Origin: Gynuella sp.
GTDB taxonomy: Bacteria > Pseudomonadota > Gammaproteobacteria > Pseudomonadales > Natronospirillaceae
Reading direction: 5' to 3'
Assembly: GCA_028282465.1 (NCBI GenBank)
Contig: JANQHX010000025.1
Coordinates: forward strand, 1-41,764
DNA: 41,764 bases
Part shown: positions 32,210-40,909 of the stretch, one piece after another
How positions within the stretch are numbered: position 1 is the first letter of the stretch
Layout of the letters: the number at the start of each line of letters is the position of its first letter
The notes under the pieces: generated by a model
Databases searched by the model: none
What the model was told of the DNA's origin: nothing
Seen by the model: the letters and a program-made list of their open reading frames with translations, nothing else
Position numbers and translations under genes: made by a program

Positions 32210-32557
32210 ATGAAAATTTATATGTTTGCAGAACATGATGATCTGCAGGATTTCTCAGAGCAGTTAAATAGTTCCTTGGAAAAATGGGCAGCCGAAAAAA
32301 CAATATTCAATTCTATTTGCCGTAAAGAACAGCTTAATACCTCTCGCTTGATAGAAATTGGCTTAGAGTTTGAAACCAATAAATCACAAAAACTAAAAGA
32401 GCCTTTAAACTTTCTCTATGGCTTAGCAAAACAATATGAATGCGATTTTTCTGTAGGCATTATTGAAGGTCAAGATTATTCAGATGTTTGTTTTTTCGGA
32501 TTTGAAGAAGGCAAACCAGATATGTTTGAAATTGCTTGTTACTTGGGGTTTGAGTAG
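32210..32557 (+). CDS. Hypothetical 115-residue acidic protein
   Basis: Soluble, acidic, with no signal peptide or membrane helix. The layout MKIYMFAEHDDLQDFSEQL, then a central segment with a helix-rich pattern (EPLNFLYGLAKQYECDFSVGIIEG), ends in a hydrophobic strand/helix (FEIACYLGFE). I do not recognise a family; the pattern recalls small immunity-type or DUF proteins of mixed alpha/beta fold, but that is not evidence. The ATG follows TAAGGATTTCTT, a good ribosome-binding site, so I believe it is expressed. It precedes the PhyH-like gene by 35 bp on the same strand, which suggests possible co-transcription. Confidence 0.65.
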   Translation: MKIYMFAEHDDLQDFSEQLNSSLEKWAAEKTIFNSICRKEQLNTSRLIEIGLEFETNKSQKLKEPLNFLYGLAKQYECDFSVGIIEGQDYSDVCFFGFEEGKPDMFEIACYLGFE

Positions 32558-32592
32558 CTCGGAACATCCCATCCAAATAACAACAGACTCTT

Positions 32593-33252
32593 ATGCTTGA
32601 AAAAGGTTATGAAATCTTAGAAAACTTTATTCCCGATTCTCTCTCAAATGAATTGAGTGATAGCATTTCGCCTATAACACTGCAGTCATCCCGTGGTGGA
32701 ATACGTAATATCGAAAAGAAATCTAAATCCGTCATGAGATTTATTGAATCGGATTTAGTATTGCAAACCGCAGCAAAATACCTTTCTGGTGAACCCAAAT
32801 TTGTAAGAGCAATTTTTTTCAACAAGACAATTCATCAGAATTGGTTAGTATCATGGCATCAAGATAAAACGGTTAGCGTGTCACAGAAATTTGAATCTAA
32901 AGGCTGGCACCCTTGGTCGGTTAAAGACAATATCATACATGTTCAACCACCATTGCATGTTTTAGAAAATATGGTAGCGCTAAGAGTTCATCTCGACCCA
33001 TCAAATCTAGAAAATGGTTGCTTAAAAGTGGTGCCGTATAGTCATGAGCTGGGTATTCTTAAGCAAAAGGAGATTGACGAATACATGGCTCAAAGCCAAC
33101 CTGTTCATTGTGTTGTGAATAAGGGCGCAGCTCTCATTATGCGACCGCACCTTCTTCATGCTTCGAGCAAGGGTTCAAACCCAAGTAGCCGGAGGGTTCT
33201 TCATTTAGAATTCAGTAGTTATAAACTACCGTTTGGGGTGACGTGGGCATGA
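32593..33252 (+). CDS. Phytanoyl-CoA dioxygenase (PhyH)-like Fe(II)/2-oxoglutarate oxygenase
   Basis: Encodes 219 residues. The metal-binding HxD pair is His89/Asp91 (VSWHQDKTV). The distal His is His189 in RPHLLHASSKGSN, with the 2-oxoglutarate-binding Arg at 200 or 201 (NPSSRRVLHLEF). This gives the expected HxD...H...R order of the PhyH family. The segment DPSNLENGCLKVVPYSHELG is a typical family block. These enzymes hydroxylate small molecules in natural-product or lipid pathways. No strong ribosome-binding site is seen before the ATG. It is the first of three oxidative genes on this strand (followed by a reductase and a P450), but gaps of about 80-90 bp and a terminator argue for separate transcripts. 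Confidence 0.82.
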   Translation: MLEKGYEILENFIPDSLSNELSDSISPITLQSSRGGIRNIEKKSKSVMRFIESDLVLQTAAKYLSGEPKFVRAIFFNKTIHQNWLVSWHQDKTVSVSQKFESKGWHPWSVKDNIIHVQPPLHVLENMVALRVHLDPSNLENGCLKVVPYSHELGILKQKEIDEYMAQSQPVHCVVNKGAALIMRPHLLHASSKGSNPSSRRVLHLEFSSYKLPFGVTWA

Positions 33253-33330
33253 ACATGTGTTGGTAACGATCTGTACCCATTACTTATTTCGTAGAACCTG
33301 AATACCAGCAATTAAATTAAGGGAACTGTT

Positions 33331-34359
33331 ATGCCGACTACCGTATTAGTCACCGGAATTTCAGGCTTTATCGCTAAACATCTAGCATTTCAACTACTAG
33401 AAAAGGGTTATCATGTTAGAGGCACAGTGCGGTCGAGCAAAAATAAGGAACCTGTGCTTAAAGCTCTGCAAGATGCTGGCGCAGACACCAGTCACCTAGA
33501 ATTGGTAGAGGCTGACTTAGACCAAGATGCCGGTTGGGTTGAAGCCATGTCTGGCGTTGAGTTTCTTCACCATGTGGCCTCTCCTTTTCCTATTAATCAA
33601 CCAAAAGATCGGGAAGCCCTGGTACCTCAAGCGAAACAAGGTACTTTAAGAGTATTAAATGCCGCTAAAGATGCGAACGTGAAAAAAATAGTGGTAACAA
33701 GTTCAACGGTTGCCATGACCTATTTTCCAGATCGTTCAAACCAGTTCAGATTCTCTGAGAATAGTTGGACAGACCCCGAATGGGATAAGCTATCCCCTTA
33801 TGTTGTTAGCAAAACCCGTGCTGAGAAAGCACTGTGGGGCTGGGCAGATACCCATCAGTACAGAGAAAGAATAGTGACCGTGAATCCAGGATTTGTACTT
33901 GGCCCTGGTTTAGATGCTAAAACCGGAACCTCTTTACAGGTCATCGAATATTTTTTAACCGGCAAATACCCTGCTGTACCCGATGTCCGTTTCCCCTCAG
34001 TAGATGTAAGAGATGTGGCGACTCTTCATGTTGCCGCTATGGAATCTGAAGTGGCTAACACAAGGCTACTAGCTGCCAAAGACACTATTTCAATGGCAGA
34101 GATTGGCAGTGTTTTAAAAGAAGCATTTCCGGCCTATTGCAATAAAATCCCAAATAAGACACTTCCAAATTTCTTGGTGAGAATACTGTCAATCTTTGAT
34201 TCCTCATTGAAGCTTCTAATACCTGACTTAGGTGTTGTACCCACCGCTGATAGCAAATATGTTGAAGACAGATTTAATTTTCAATTCAGAAGCGCTAGTT
34301 CAGCTGCCATAGATGCCGCCCAATCTTTAATCGACTTTAAAGTCGTCTCAGCAAAATAA
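33331..34359 (+). CDS. NAD(P)-dependent extended SDR, dihydroflavonol/cinnamoyl reductase-like
   Basis: Encodes 342 residues. The Rossmann motif TGISGFIA (residues 8-15) is of the extended SDR type. The NADP-preferring Arg-rich segment VRGTVRSS (29-36) follows. The catalytic residues are Ser in VTSSTVAMT and Tyr157/Lys161 (SPYVVSKTRAEK). The later FPSVDVRDVATLHVAAM is the family block after the substrate pocket. Relatives include dihydroflavonol 4-reductases and Gre2-like carbonyl reductases, so a keto- or aldehyde-reductase is expected. AAGGGAA lies before the ATG. A terminator follows directly. Substrate unknown. Confidence 0.85.
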   Translation: MPTTVLVTGISGFIAKHLAFQLLEKGYHVRGTVRSSKNKEPVLKALQDAGADTSHLELVEADLDQDAGWVEAMSGVEFLHHVASPFPINQPKDREALVPQAKQGTLRVLNAAKDANVKKIVVTSSTVAMTYFPDRSNQFRFSENSWTDPEWDKLSPYVVSKTRAEKALWGWADTHQYRERIVTVNPGFVLGPGLDAKTGTSLQVIEYFLTGKYPAVPDVRFPSVDVRDVATLHVAAMESEVANTRLLAAKDTISMAEIGSVLKEAFPAYCNKIPNKTLPNFLVRILSIFDSSLKLLIPDLGVVPTADSKYVEDRFNFQFRSASSAAIDAAQSLIDFKVVSAK

Positions 34360-34366
34360 CCGAATC

Positions 34367-34388
34367 GGAGCCTTGGCTCCACTTTTTT
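34367..34388 (+). terminator. Intrinsic terminator after the SDR gene
   Basis: GGAGC, loop CTTG, GCTCC, then AC and six T. It lies 7 bp after the stop codon and separates the reductase gene from the cytochrome P450 gene. Confidence 0.85.
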
Positions 34389-34452
34389 ACTTTCCTAAAC
34401 TCTTTATTTGTCCTAAGTTAGCTATTCTAGGTTAATTTAACTGGACCGCTTT

Positions 34453-35757
34453 ATGAAGCTCATGAACGAAATTCCTATGGACCCCTGGTATCTAAGCTGG
34501 TTCCACAGTTTTGATTTTATATTTAATGGGCCGGATTTTTTTAATAGACAACATCTCAAACATGGAGACATATATCGTTGCAGTCTATTTGGAAATGAGA
34601 ATCTTCGAGTAGCAGGTGCAGATTACGCAGAACTGGTTTTCATGAATAGCGAACAGGCTTTTTTAGCAGGCCCAAACTGGGCCAGTGTTATGAAAGGCCT
34701 TTTCCCTGGTGGGCTCCTGTTGATGGACGGTCATCAACATAAAATGCACCGCCGAATTCTTCAACATGCATTCTCCAAACAAGCAATGGTTTCTTATTGC
34801 GATAAGATTTCCCAATGGGCAAAAGAAACCGTTGATAACATGCCGAAGAATCAAGATATTGATTTATTCCCCTATTTAAAAACTCATACACTTAATCTAT
34901 CCCTGTCTATATTCTTAGGCATTGATAGCAGCGAAAAACTGGGTTCTAACATAGCAAAGGCATTTAACGATTTAGTGTCTGGAGTTTTAACTATCGTTCG
35001 AGTTCCGGCGTTTAATACGCGTTATCACCTAGGAGTTAAAGGAAGAAAAATCTTAACTGAAGCTTTTCTAAAGTTAATCGAAGACAGGAAAGAAAACCCT
35101 GGTGAAGACCTAGTGAGTTACCTTTGCAAAGCCGAAGATGAAGAAGGGAACAAGTTAACGGAAACTGAAATTATTGACCATGCTATTTTTCTGATGATGG
35201 CAGCTCACGACACAACCACAAGTGCGTTAACTTCCATCATGTTTTTTATGTGCAAGCATGAGTATTGGCAAGAACAGCTATCAATCGAGTCAAATCAATT
35301 TAAAAGCCTGAGTTACGAGCAGCTATCAAGTCTTACTACAGCAGAAATGATATTCAAAGAATCTATACGACTTTTCCCTCCAGCAGTTACTGTGGGTCGA
35401 TATGTCGACAAAGATGTTAAATACAAAGACTTGGATATTCCTAAAGGCACCTACACAGGTGTGAGCATTTATAATCTGCATAAGAACCCCAGCTATTGGA
35501 CTCATCCGCAAAAATTCGACCCTTTAAGATTTGAAAGAAAAGAAGATAAAGGTCACCCTTACCAGTTTATTCCATTTGGCGGAGGCATCCACAAGTGCAT
35601 TGGCATGCACCTTTCTATGATGGAAATTAAAATATTTGTTAGACAACTCTTCGAGAAGCACAGAATAGTATCAACAACAAATCTGACCAAACTAAAGTTT
35701 TCAACAGTGCCCATTTGGAAACCAAAGGGGAAATTCTGCATTCAACTAAAAGCATAG
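34453..35757 (+). CDS. Cytochrome P450
   Basis: Encodes 434 residues with all P450 landmarks: the I-helix oxygen-activation motif MMAAHDTTTSAL (Thr254 region), the K-helix ExxR Glu303-Arg306 (KESIRLFPP), the meander and the heme loop FGGGIHKCIG with thiolate Cys382. It lacks an N-terminal membrane anchor, so it is soluble. The C-terminal half resembles the CYP51/CYP120-like clans more than the CYP101-like camphor group, in that it has FIPFGGGIHKCIGMHLS. It needs ferredoxin or flavodoxin partners, and none is encoded in the window. Substrate unknown. The start at MKLMNEIPMDPWYL has weak upstream signals; an alternative ATG at codon 4 exists. Confidence 0.9.
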   Translation: MKLMNEIPMDPWYLSWFHSFDFIFNGPDFFNRQHLKHGDIYRCSLFGNENLRVAGADYAELVFMNSEQAFLAGPNWASVMKGLFPGGLLLMDGHQHKMHRRILQHAFSKQAMVSYCDKISQWAKETVDNMPKNQDIDLFPYLKTHTLNLSLSIFLGIDSSEKLGSNIAKAFNDLVSGVLTIVRVPAFNTRYHLGVKGRKILTEAFLKLIEDRKENPGEDLVSYLCKAEDEEGNKLTETEIIDHAIFLMMAAHDTTTSALTSIMFFMCKHEYWQEQLSIESNQFKSLSYEQLSSLTTAEMIFKESIRLFPPAVTVGRYVDKDVKYKDLDIPKGTYTGVSIYNLHKNPSYWTHPQKFDPLRFERKEDKGHPYQFIPFGGGIHKCIGMHLSMMEIKIFVRQLFEKHRIVSTTNLTKLKFSTVPIWKPKGKFCIQLKA

Positions 35758-35761
35758 AACA

Positions 35762-36067
35762 CTAGTCTCTCGCGAAATTGTCCATCTGGCTTGCTAAATC
35801 AATATCTTTGTAGCTCACGCCATTAATCTCATGGGTGGTTAATATGACATCCACCTTGTTATAGATATTACTCCATTCTGGATGGTGATCCACAGACTCT
35901 ATATACAGAGCGCACCTTGTCATAAACCCGAAGGCTTGATTAAAGGTTTTAAATTGGAACTGCTTTCTTAAACTAGCACCTTCAATAACCCAGTCGTTAT
36001 CATTGTTAAGGTTTATTTCATTTAATGCTTTCTCTAAATTACTTCCACTCAATTCTGTCAAAGTCAT
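35762..36067 (-). CDS. phhB: Pterin-4a-carbinolamine dehydratase
   Basis: Encodes 101 residues. The active-site block VDHHPEWSNIYNKVDVILTTHEINGVS contains the conserved His-His-Pro-Glu and the later Thr-His, as in PhhB/PCD proteins. The enzyme dehydrates 4a-hydroxytetrahydropterin, recycling the cofactor of phenylalanine hydroxylase; no phhA is visible in this window. In other bacteria without phhA, the protein can act in molybdopterin or folate side reactions. Convergent with the P450 gene, 4 bp apart. Confidence 0.92.
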   Translation of the reverse strand: MTLTELSGSNLEKALNEINLNNDNDWVIEGASLRKQFQFKTFNQAFGFMTRCALYIESVDHHPEWSNIYNKVDVILTTHEINGVSYKDIDLASQMDNFARD

Positions 36068-36299
36068 TACTTAATCCTACTCATCACTATTTTTAAGCCA
36101 TTCAGATGATCTCAATATCACTCAGACAGCCTATAACACAGATGTTTCGAAAACCACTGGCCATTTAATCATTACCATCCATTTGTTACGTTTTAATACT
36201 ACAGAAGAGTAGATTTTAAAAGAGTTGAAAATTGAAAAGACTAGGGAACAGCCTTAGGTGTTTATTGAATTTAATCCAGAAGAATAACGGCGGATATTT

Positions 36300-36899
36300 T
36301 TACTGCTCGAACACCAGCCCAGGTGTCACATCGGCCATAATCTCTTTAAGGTTTGCAACATCATTAACTAATACCAAAAGATAAGCGTCGGCTTTGTTAT
36401 GACTGTGCATGGCGATTAAAAAACCTTCTTCATAAACCTGACTGACTTCATCCTTTAAAGTAAATACCGAAGCCGCTGCCCACTCAGCGTTAAAGTTATC
36501 TCTTGCTTGGTTTACCGTGTACTCCCGCTGATAAGTCCCTGAATGGTCTGATAATGATTCTGTCAAAGACTCAAATAGTAATGGAAAAACCTCATTAGGA
36601 TTTGGTGCAGAGCCATGGGGATCGTCATAGTCTATTCCCATAAGGCTAATGGGCCTGATTAAATAGTGTAACTCAGCGCTGCCATCGGGCATGACCAATA
36701 CTTTGTTTGAAGGAACTGCAGCATAAGCTTTATCCGTTTCCTTCCACCCTTTAGGCGCTTGATAACTCAGCCCGCCTTCTTTGAGTAGATCATCAAACGA
36801 CCATTGTGAAACCGAGGTCAGAGTATCTGCGTAAGTAGAAGATACTAAACCGAAAACAATAAATACATAGGTGAAAAAACGCTCCAAACATTTACGCAT
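36300..36899 (-). CDS. Secreted hypothetical protein, last gene of the multiheme cytochrome operon
   Basis: Encodes 199 residues with a Sec signal peptide (basic MRKCLERF, hydrophobic core, likely cleavage after TYA). The mature part is soluble and mixed alpha/beta, with a segment LSYQAPKGWKETD and later YLLVLVNDVANLKEIMADV. I do not recognise the family; the layout recalls periplasmic PsbP/MOG1-like proteins, but the match is only by pattern. It begins 3 bp after the TPR lipoprotein stop, so the two are co-transcribed, and the 12-heme cytochrome gene lies upstream. It may be an accessory to that respiratory module. Confidence 0.65.
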   Translation of the reverse strand: MRKCLERFFTYVFIVFGLVSSTYADTLTSVSQWSFDDLLKEGGLSYQAPKGWKETDKAYAAVPSNKVLVMPDGSAELHYLIRPISLMGIDYDDPHGSAPNPNEVFPLLFESLTESLSDHSGTYQREYTVNQARDNFNAEWAAASVFTLKDEVSQVYEEGFLIAMHSHNKADAYLLVLVNDVANLKEIMADVTPGLVFEQ

Positions 36900-36902
36900 T
36901 GC

Positions 36903-37721
36903 TTAACCCTTGATTTCCTGGCTATGCGTATCCGTAGATTGCCATTGATCTTTCATTTGTTGCGCAATTTCCTTCCAGTCTTGGCTGTCAGAGATTTGCA
37001 TAAATCGATCAATATCTGCCAGTGCATCCTCCATTCTTTTTAACTCACTCAATACAGTAGCTCGATTAAAATAAGGTGCTGACGCGTGAGGATTAATAGC
37101 AATACATTCGTTAAAATCTTTTAATGCACCTTCAAGATCATTATCGTTGTATCTTAGTGCTCCCCTGTTGAAATAAGCTGCCAATAAATTTTGGTCTAGT
37201 GAAATGGCTTTATCTAAATCCGATAGCGCTTCTTCATATCGACCAAACTTGCGGTAAAGTTGTGCTCTATTCACATGGTATACGGCAACGTCTGGGCTCA
37301 GGGTTATCGCCTGTTCAACATCTCTCAATGCGGCTGTTGTGTTACCTAATATTCCAGAAATTTGACTACGTACAAACAACAATTGGCTATCATCAGGATA
37401 CTGTTTTATTGCATCGTCTAATGTATCTATTGCTTCCGTAGGCCTACCTTCCTGGTGGTGTTGAAGAGCGACTTTAACCAACTGTTCTGGTGTCAGTTGA
37501 CTATGGGGATTGTAAGCATCATGAGGGCCTTTTAGTGAATCAACGATCTTGGATGAATTCGTTGAAGGCGCGATGACACTTAAAATGTTTTCCTTAATAT
37601 GCTCTATTTTTGGGTCAGCAATCGGTTTTTCCACAAGCTCTATATTGTCAGAACACGCCATTAATAAAAGTACTGATAAACTCACTAACATTGATTTAAA
37701 TTTTATTAATTCATTGATCAT
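36903..37721 (-). CDS. TPR-repeat lipoprotein
   Basis: Encodes 272 residues from the ATG MINELIKF (a GTG four codons earlier is also open). The signal ends in lipobox LLMAC (Cys23) followed by Ser, predicting an outer-membrane lipoprotein. From about residue 80 there are roughly five tetratricopeptide repeats in tandem (GRPTEAIDTLDDAIKQYPDD, NTTAALRDVEQAITLSPDV, RYEEALSDLDKAISLDQN, DLEGALKDFNECIAINPH, RMEDALADIDRFMQ). TPR proteins scaffold multiprotein complexes. It is second in the operon behind the multiheme cytochrome, 60 bp downstream, so it may assemble or anchor that cytochrome. Confidence 0.8.
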   Translation of the reverse strand: MINELIKFKSMLVSLSVLLLMACSDNIELVEKPIADPKIEHIKENILSVIAPSTNSSKIVDSLKGPHDAYNPHSQLTPEQLVKVALQHHQEGRPTEAIDTLDDAIKQYPDDSQLLFVRSQISGILGNTTAALRDVEQAITLSPDVAVYHVNRAQLYRKFGRYEEALSDLDKAISLDQNLLAAYFNRGALRYNDNDLEGALKDFNECIAINPHASAPYFNRATVLSELKRMEDALADIDRFMQISDSQDWKEIAQQMKDQWQSTDTHSQEIKG

Positions 37722-37783
37722 TGTTTCGCTCACTCAAATCGGGGGATAGAGAGATAGCTCACAGAGCTATCTCTTGTTATTTA

Positions 37784-40117
37784 TTACTTCATGGCTTCGA
37801 CATAGGCCTTGAACATTTTATTCATCAATTCTATGTGCTGTTCGTCAGTCAAACTTCCTGCCGTCGCGACTTTCTCCCACAACTCTTCGTTGGACATTTC
37901 TCGATGACACCCCATGCACAGGCCAGTGCGTTCCATAGCAACACGAGTTTCTTTGGGTAATGCACGCGACAATGGCCAGTGGGTACCCACAGTTTGTACC
38001 TGCTCACCTTTATCATTCACTATGGTTGACCAATCGAAATCCATGCCTTCAATTTTAGGAATTTGAATTTGGTAATTTTTTGGAATGGGTTTACCAGTTT
38101 TCTGATCAATTAAATCTTCAATCACATTTTCGGTATAACGAGTCTGGAATACACCACCAGAGATTCCATAACCTAACGCTTTAGGATTGTTATGACAGCT
38201 TTCGCAGGTGCGAGCTTTTCGTTGTGCAGAATGAGGCTGCACGGGAGCCATGTCTATTCCTAACGGTATACGCTCTTGACCGAGCATTTCGGCTTCGTCG
38301 GTTGATTTACCGGTTTGATTCAAGGCAATGGTATTACCTTCTCTGTCAATCACTGTGTATACCACCTGACAACCAGGCATCAGTGGGGTTACTCGCCCCT
38401 CGCCATTGATACCCAAGACCGGCTCTTCCCACCTTAAATAAGATCTGGTTTCACTGACCTTACCAGGGCTTTGAATGCCTTTAATACCCAGGGCTGATTC
38501 AGCCGTTTGTCCATGTTTATCGACTTGCGACCCCGAGGCGATCCAATCGGTATCTTGTTTACCTTCAGAGTAGTCAGCTTTGACATGGCAGCCATAACAC
38601 TGAGGCACCCATGACGCGTGGCATGCGTAACATTCCAACTCCTCTTCATGCTTTTCAACTTTACCCATGGCAACCATTGCATCGGGTGATTTCCAGCCGT
38701 TGGTGTCCTTCAGCTGTTTCAAAACTGGAATTTCAAAATCATTACCTGTGGCCGAATGCATGATGACCTTGTCACCGTCCTTCACAACATTGCCAAACGG
38801 GTTACCACGAGCGGTTTTTAAATAACCATCACGAGCTTCATAAAAAGTTCCGAATGCCATTTCTGGCAACAACGATTGAGTCAAACCTCTGGATTCACTA
38901 TTCAGTGCCCTGCCAAATTCTTCGCCATAACCTAGAGGCAGCTCCCAGGGGTATTTGTCGGGTGTACCATGGCAATCCTGACATTCAATTTCGACTTGAG
39001 CTAAGGTGGTACCAAAAATATTGCCGTCACCATGCATATCAATAGTGGTATGACAATCCTGACAGAGCATTCCACCTTTTGGGTTTTCAGGGCGGCTTTC
39101 TATTTGGTGGTGTAAATCATCGGAAATAAACAAATAGTTTTTAGTGTGCAGCTTAGGTTGTTTATTGCCTTCAGCGTTCCACGGTGAGCCATATGGAAAT
39201 TCCATCAGCCCCTGATAAGTCACGCCAATTCTTTTACCTCTGTTGTGGCAGGAGTTACAGGTTTCCACCGGAATACCATTACCCGCTTCGCGAGTACCGT
39301 GAATCCTGTGATGTAGCATGTGGCCTTTTTCGGTTTTATCTACGGTCGGGTCACTTCCTTCGTACAACCCTTCATTGCCATAAAGTATGTGGCAACTGGA
39401 ACAACCCATGCCTCTATAATCACCGCGTTTTTCACGACCTTTTACCGCCACATGACAACGCTGACACTGCTGTCGTTGATAAGTAAAACCCGCCAACTTT
39501 GGATCCGCTTCAATTTCTTCAACACTGGGTTGAGGAACCTGTTGCAATTCTGTTGGCAACTGTTTTGGATGAGCCGCCACCATGGCTGCCATATAATCTT
39601 TATACTCTTGGGTGCCAATATTAGGAATGGGGCCATCGGTATCTTTAACGTCATAGTTACCCCATGGCACGTTGTAATTGAAAGTTTCTTCTATACCCCA
39701 AGTGTGCAAGTTACCTTGAATTTTGCCGGCTTCGGTATTCATGAGTGCACGTTCTAAACGGTACACATAACCTAGGTGACATTGGCCGCAGGTGTTTTCA
39801 GCAATATGGATGGATCCTGGGTCAGGATAGAATTCTCTGGGCCCTGTCATCGGCATGGTTCTAGGTGTGCCGGCATGGGCTTCTTCAACGGTTGAAGCCT
39901 TTGGATTACCACCATGACACATGACGCAGCCTTCAGGGTCGCCATGAACATTTCCCATAGCCTTAATTTGCAACATCATTGCAGAGTCAGGTTCTCTAAT
40001 GTCTTCGATGCCTTCATGGCAATCGATACATCCTTCCGCAGCAAGGGTTTGAAATCCAAACAAACCCAGTGTCAACGCCAGTATTAACTGGCCAACGTGT
40101 TTGATCACAGGTTTCAT
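37784..40117 (-). CDS. Dodecaheme (12 CxxCH) periplasmic c-type cytochrome
   Basis: Encodes 777 residues. A Sec signal peptide ends near LAA-EG. Twelve CxxCH heme c motifs begin at Cys30, 64, 110, 218, 239, 287, 352, 379, 496, 507, 638 and 734. Many extra histidines and the block HHRIHGTREAGNGIP could serve as distal ligands. The C-terminal quarter is less heme-dense, with VVYTVIDREGNTIALN-type beta segments, so a substrate-binding or partner-docking part is possible. I cannot place it in a named family such as the octaheme nitrite/tetrathionate reductases or the decaheme OmcA/MtrC. It leads an operon with a TPR lipoprotein and a secreted protein, downstream of a perfect FNR box, and is therefore likely an anaerobic electron-transfer component. 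Confidence 0.87.
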   Translation of the reverse strand: MKPVIKHVGQLILALTLGLFGFQTLAAEGCIDCHEGIEDIREPDSAMMLQIKAMGNVHGDPEGCVMCHGGNPKASTVEEAHAGTPRTMPMTGPREFYPDPGSIHIAENTCGQCHLGYVYRLERALMNTEAGKIQGNLHTWGIEETFNYNVPWGNYDVKDTDGPIPNIGTQEYKDYMAAMVAAHPKQLPTELQQVPQPSVEEIEADPKLAGFTYQRQQCQRCHVAVKGREKRGDYRGMGCSSCHILYGNEGLYEGSDPTVDKTEKGHMLHHRIHGTREAGNGIPVETCNSCHNRGKRIGVTYQGLMEFPYGSPWNAEGNKQPKLHTKNYLFISDDLHHQIESRPENPKGGMLCQDCHTTIDMHGDGNIFGTTLAQVEIECQDCHGTPDKYPWELPLGYGEEFGRALNSESRGLTQSLLPEMAFGTFYEARDGYLKTARGNPFGNVVKDGDKVIMHSATGNDFEIPVLKQLKDTNGWKSPDAMVAMGKVEKHEEELECYACHASWVPQCYGCHVKADYSEGKQDTDWIASGSQVDKHGQTAESALGIKGIQSPGKVSETRSYLRWEEPVLGINGEGRVTPLMPGCQVVYTVIDREGNTIALNQTGKSTDEAEMLGQERIPLGIDMAPVQPHSAQRKARTCESCHNNPKALGYGISGGVFQTRYTENVIEDLIDQKTGKPIPKNYQIQIPKIEGMDFDWSTIVNDKGEQVQTVGTHWPLSRALPKETRVAMERTGLCMGCHREMSNEELWEKVATAGSLTDEQHIELMNKMFKAYVEAMK

Positions 40118-40210
40118 AAAGGTCTTTGCTCTTGAGAAAGTTGTTTTAATTATTTATGTAGATAAATCTATGCCTTCCACATCAAATGAAAAGCCAAACG
40201 AACCTGGCCA

Positions 40211-40224
40211 TTGATTTACATCAA
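40211..40224. promoter_or_regulatory. FNR/Anr box upstream of the multiheme cytochrome operon
   Basis: TTGAT, TTAC, ATCAA: a perfect match to the FNR consensus TTGAT-N4-ATCAA. Its centre lies 100 bp upstream of the cytochrome start codon. On the minus strand a -10-like TAGATT at 40170-40165 would give a start site near 40158, placing the box near -60, where FNR can activate as a class I site. Oxygen limitation is thus the expected inducing condition. Confidence 0.8.
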
Positions 40225-40383
40225 GAACAATTTTTTGATGCCGGTTCTAGCCTAACAATTTGGTTTAGTTAACAATCCCTTGTGAATCTGCAACCTAATT
40301 ATTAAAGACATTACTGACAAAACCTGTCACTGAGTGGGTTTGATAATGGTGTATTGTCGAAAATTAAGGAAAATAAAATCTCT

Positions 40384-40734
40384 ATGAAGCACGAAAAAAT
40401 AAACTATGTTGAATTTCCTAGCATGGATTTAACCCTTACTAAGAACTTCTTTACCAGAGCATTTAATTGGGCATTTACCGATTACGGGCCAGACTATACC
40501 GCCTTCGAAAATGAAGGACTCGATGGTGGCTTCTATCGATCGAATCTGAATTCAAGAACTGAAAATGGTGCAGCGCTTATCGTTTTCTACAGTAACAACC
40601 TAGAGACCACTCTGAAAAAAGTAATAGAAACCGGTGGTGAAATAGTAAAAGATATTTTTGAGTTTCCTGGGGGTCGCAGGTTCGAGTTCACAGAACCCTG
40701 TGGTAATCAGTTTGGTGTTTGGTCGGATCTATAA
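40384..40734 (+). CDS. VOC (glyoxalase/bleomycin resistance) superfamily protein
   Basis: Encodes 116 residues from ATG MKHEKINYVEFPSMDL; a longer frame begins with a TTG 10 codons upstream and is less likely. The pattern INYVEFPSMDLTLTKNFFTRAFNW, then GGFYRSN, and the final RRFEFTEPCGNQFGVWS follow the two-module beta-alpha-beta-beta-beta plan of vicinal oxygen chelate proteins. The Glu in VEFP and the later Glu in FTEPCGN could be metal ligands. Many such small proteins lack an assigned substrate. It is divergent from the cytochrome operon. Confidence 0.8.
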   Translation: MKHEKINYVEFPSMDLTLTKNFFTRAFNWAFTDYGPDYTAFENEGLDGGFYRSNLNSRTENGAALIVFYSNNLETTLKKVIETGGEIVKDIFEFPGGRRFEFTEPCGNQFGVWSDL

Positions 40735-40790
40735 AACCTCACTCATTCGCTCGCCCCTCACAGATCCCACTTCTCTGCTCTCAACCAATG

Positions 40791-40810
40791 AGCGCTAGGC
40801 TGCTAGCGCT
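40791..40810. repeat. Perfect hairpin AGCGCTAG / CTAGCGCT
   Basis: An 8-bp perfect stem with a 4-base loop (GCTG) lies 57 bp downstream of the VOC gene. A further CTAGCGCG occurs at about 40822, and no T-run follows the stem. It could be a weak terminator or a REP-like extragenic palindrome. Confidence 0.55.
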
Positions 40811-40909
40811 TAATTAGGCCACTAGCGCGAATAGAGTTTAATTACCAACGCTGTCACTATATTTTAATCATTTCATAGTAAATTCTATGGTTTTGGATAA
40901 GCCCAGCCC

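Noticed and set aside
39184-39757. Plus-strand frames of 100-145 codons inside the multiheme cytochrome gene
   Set aside because: The minus-strand frame carries twelve CxxCH motifs and a signal peptide; the opposite-strand frames are shadows.
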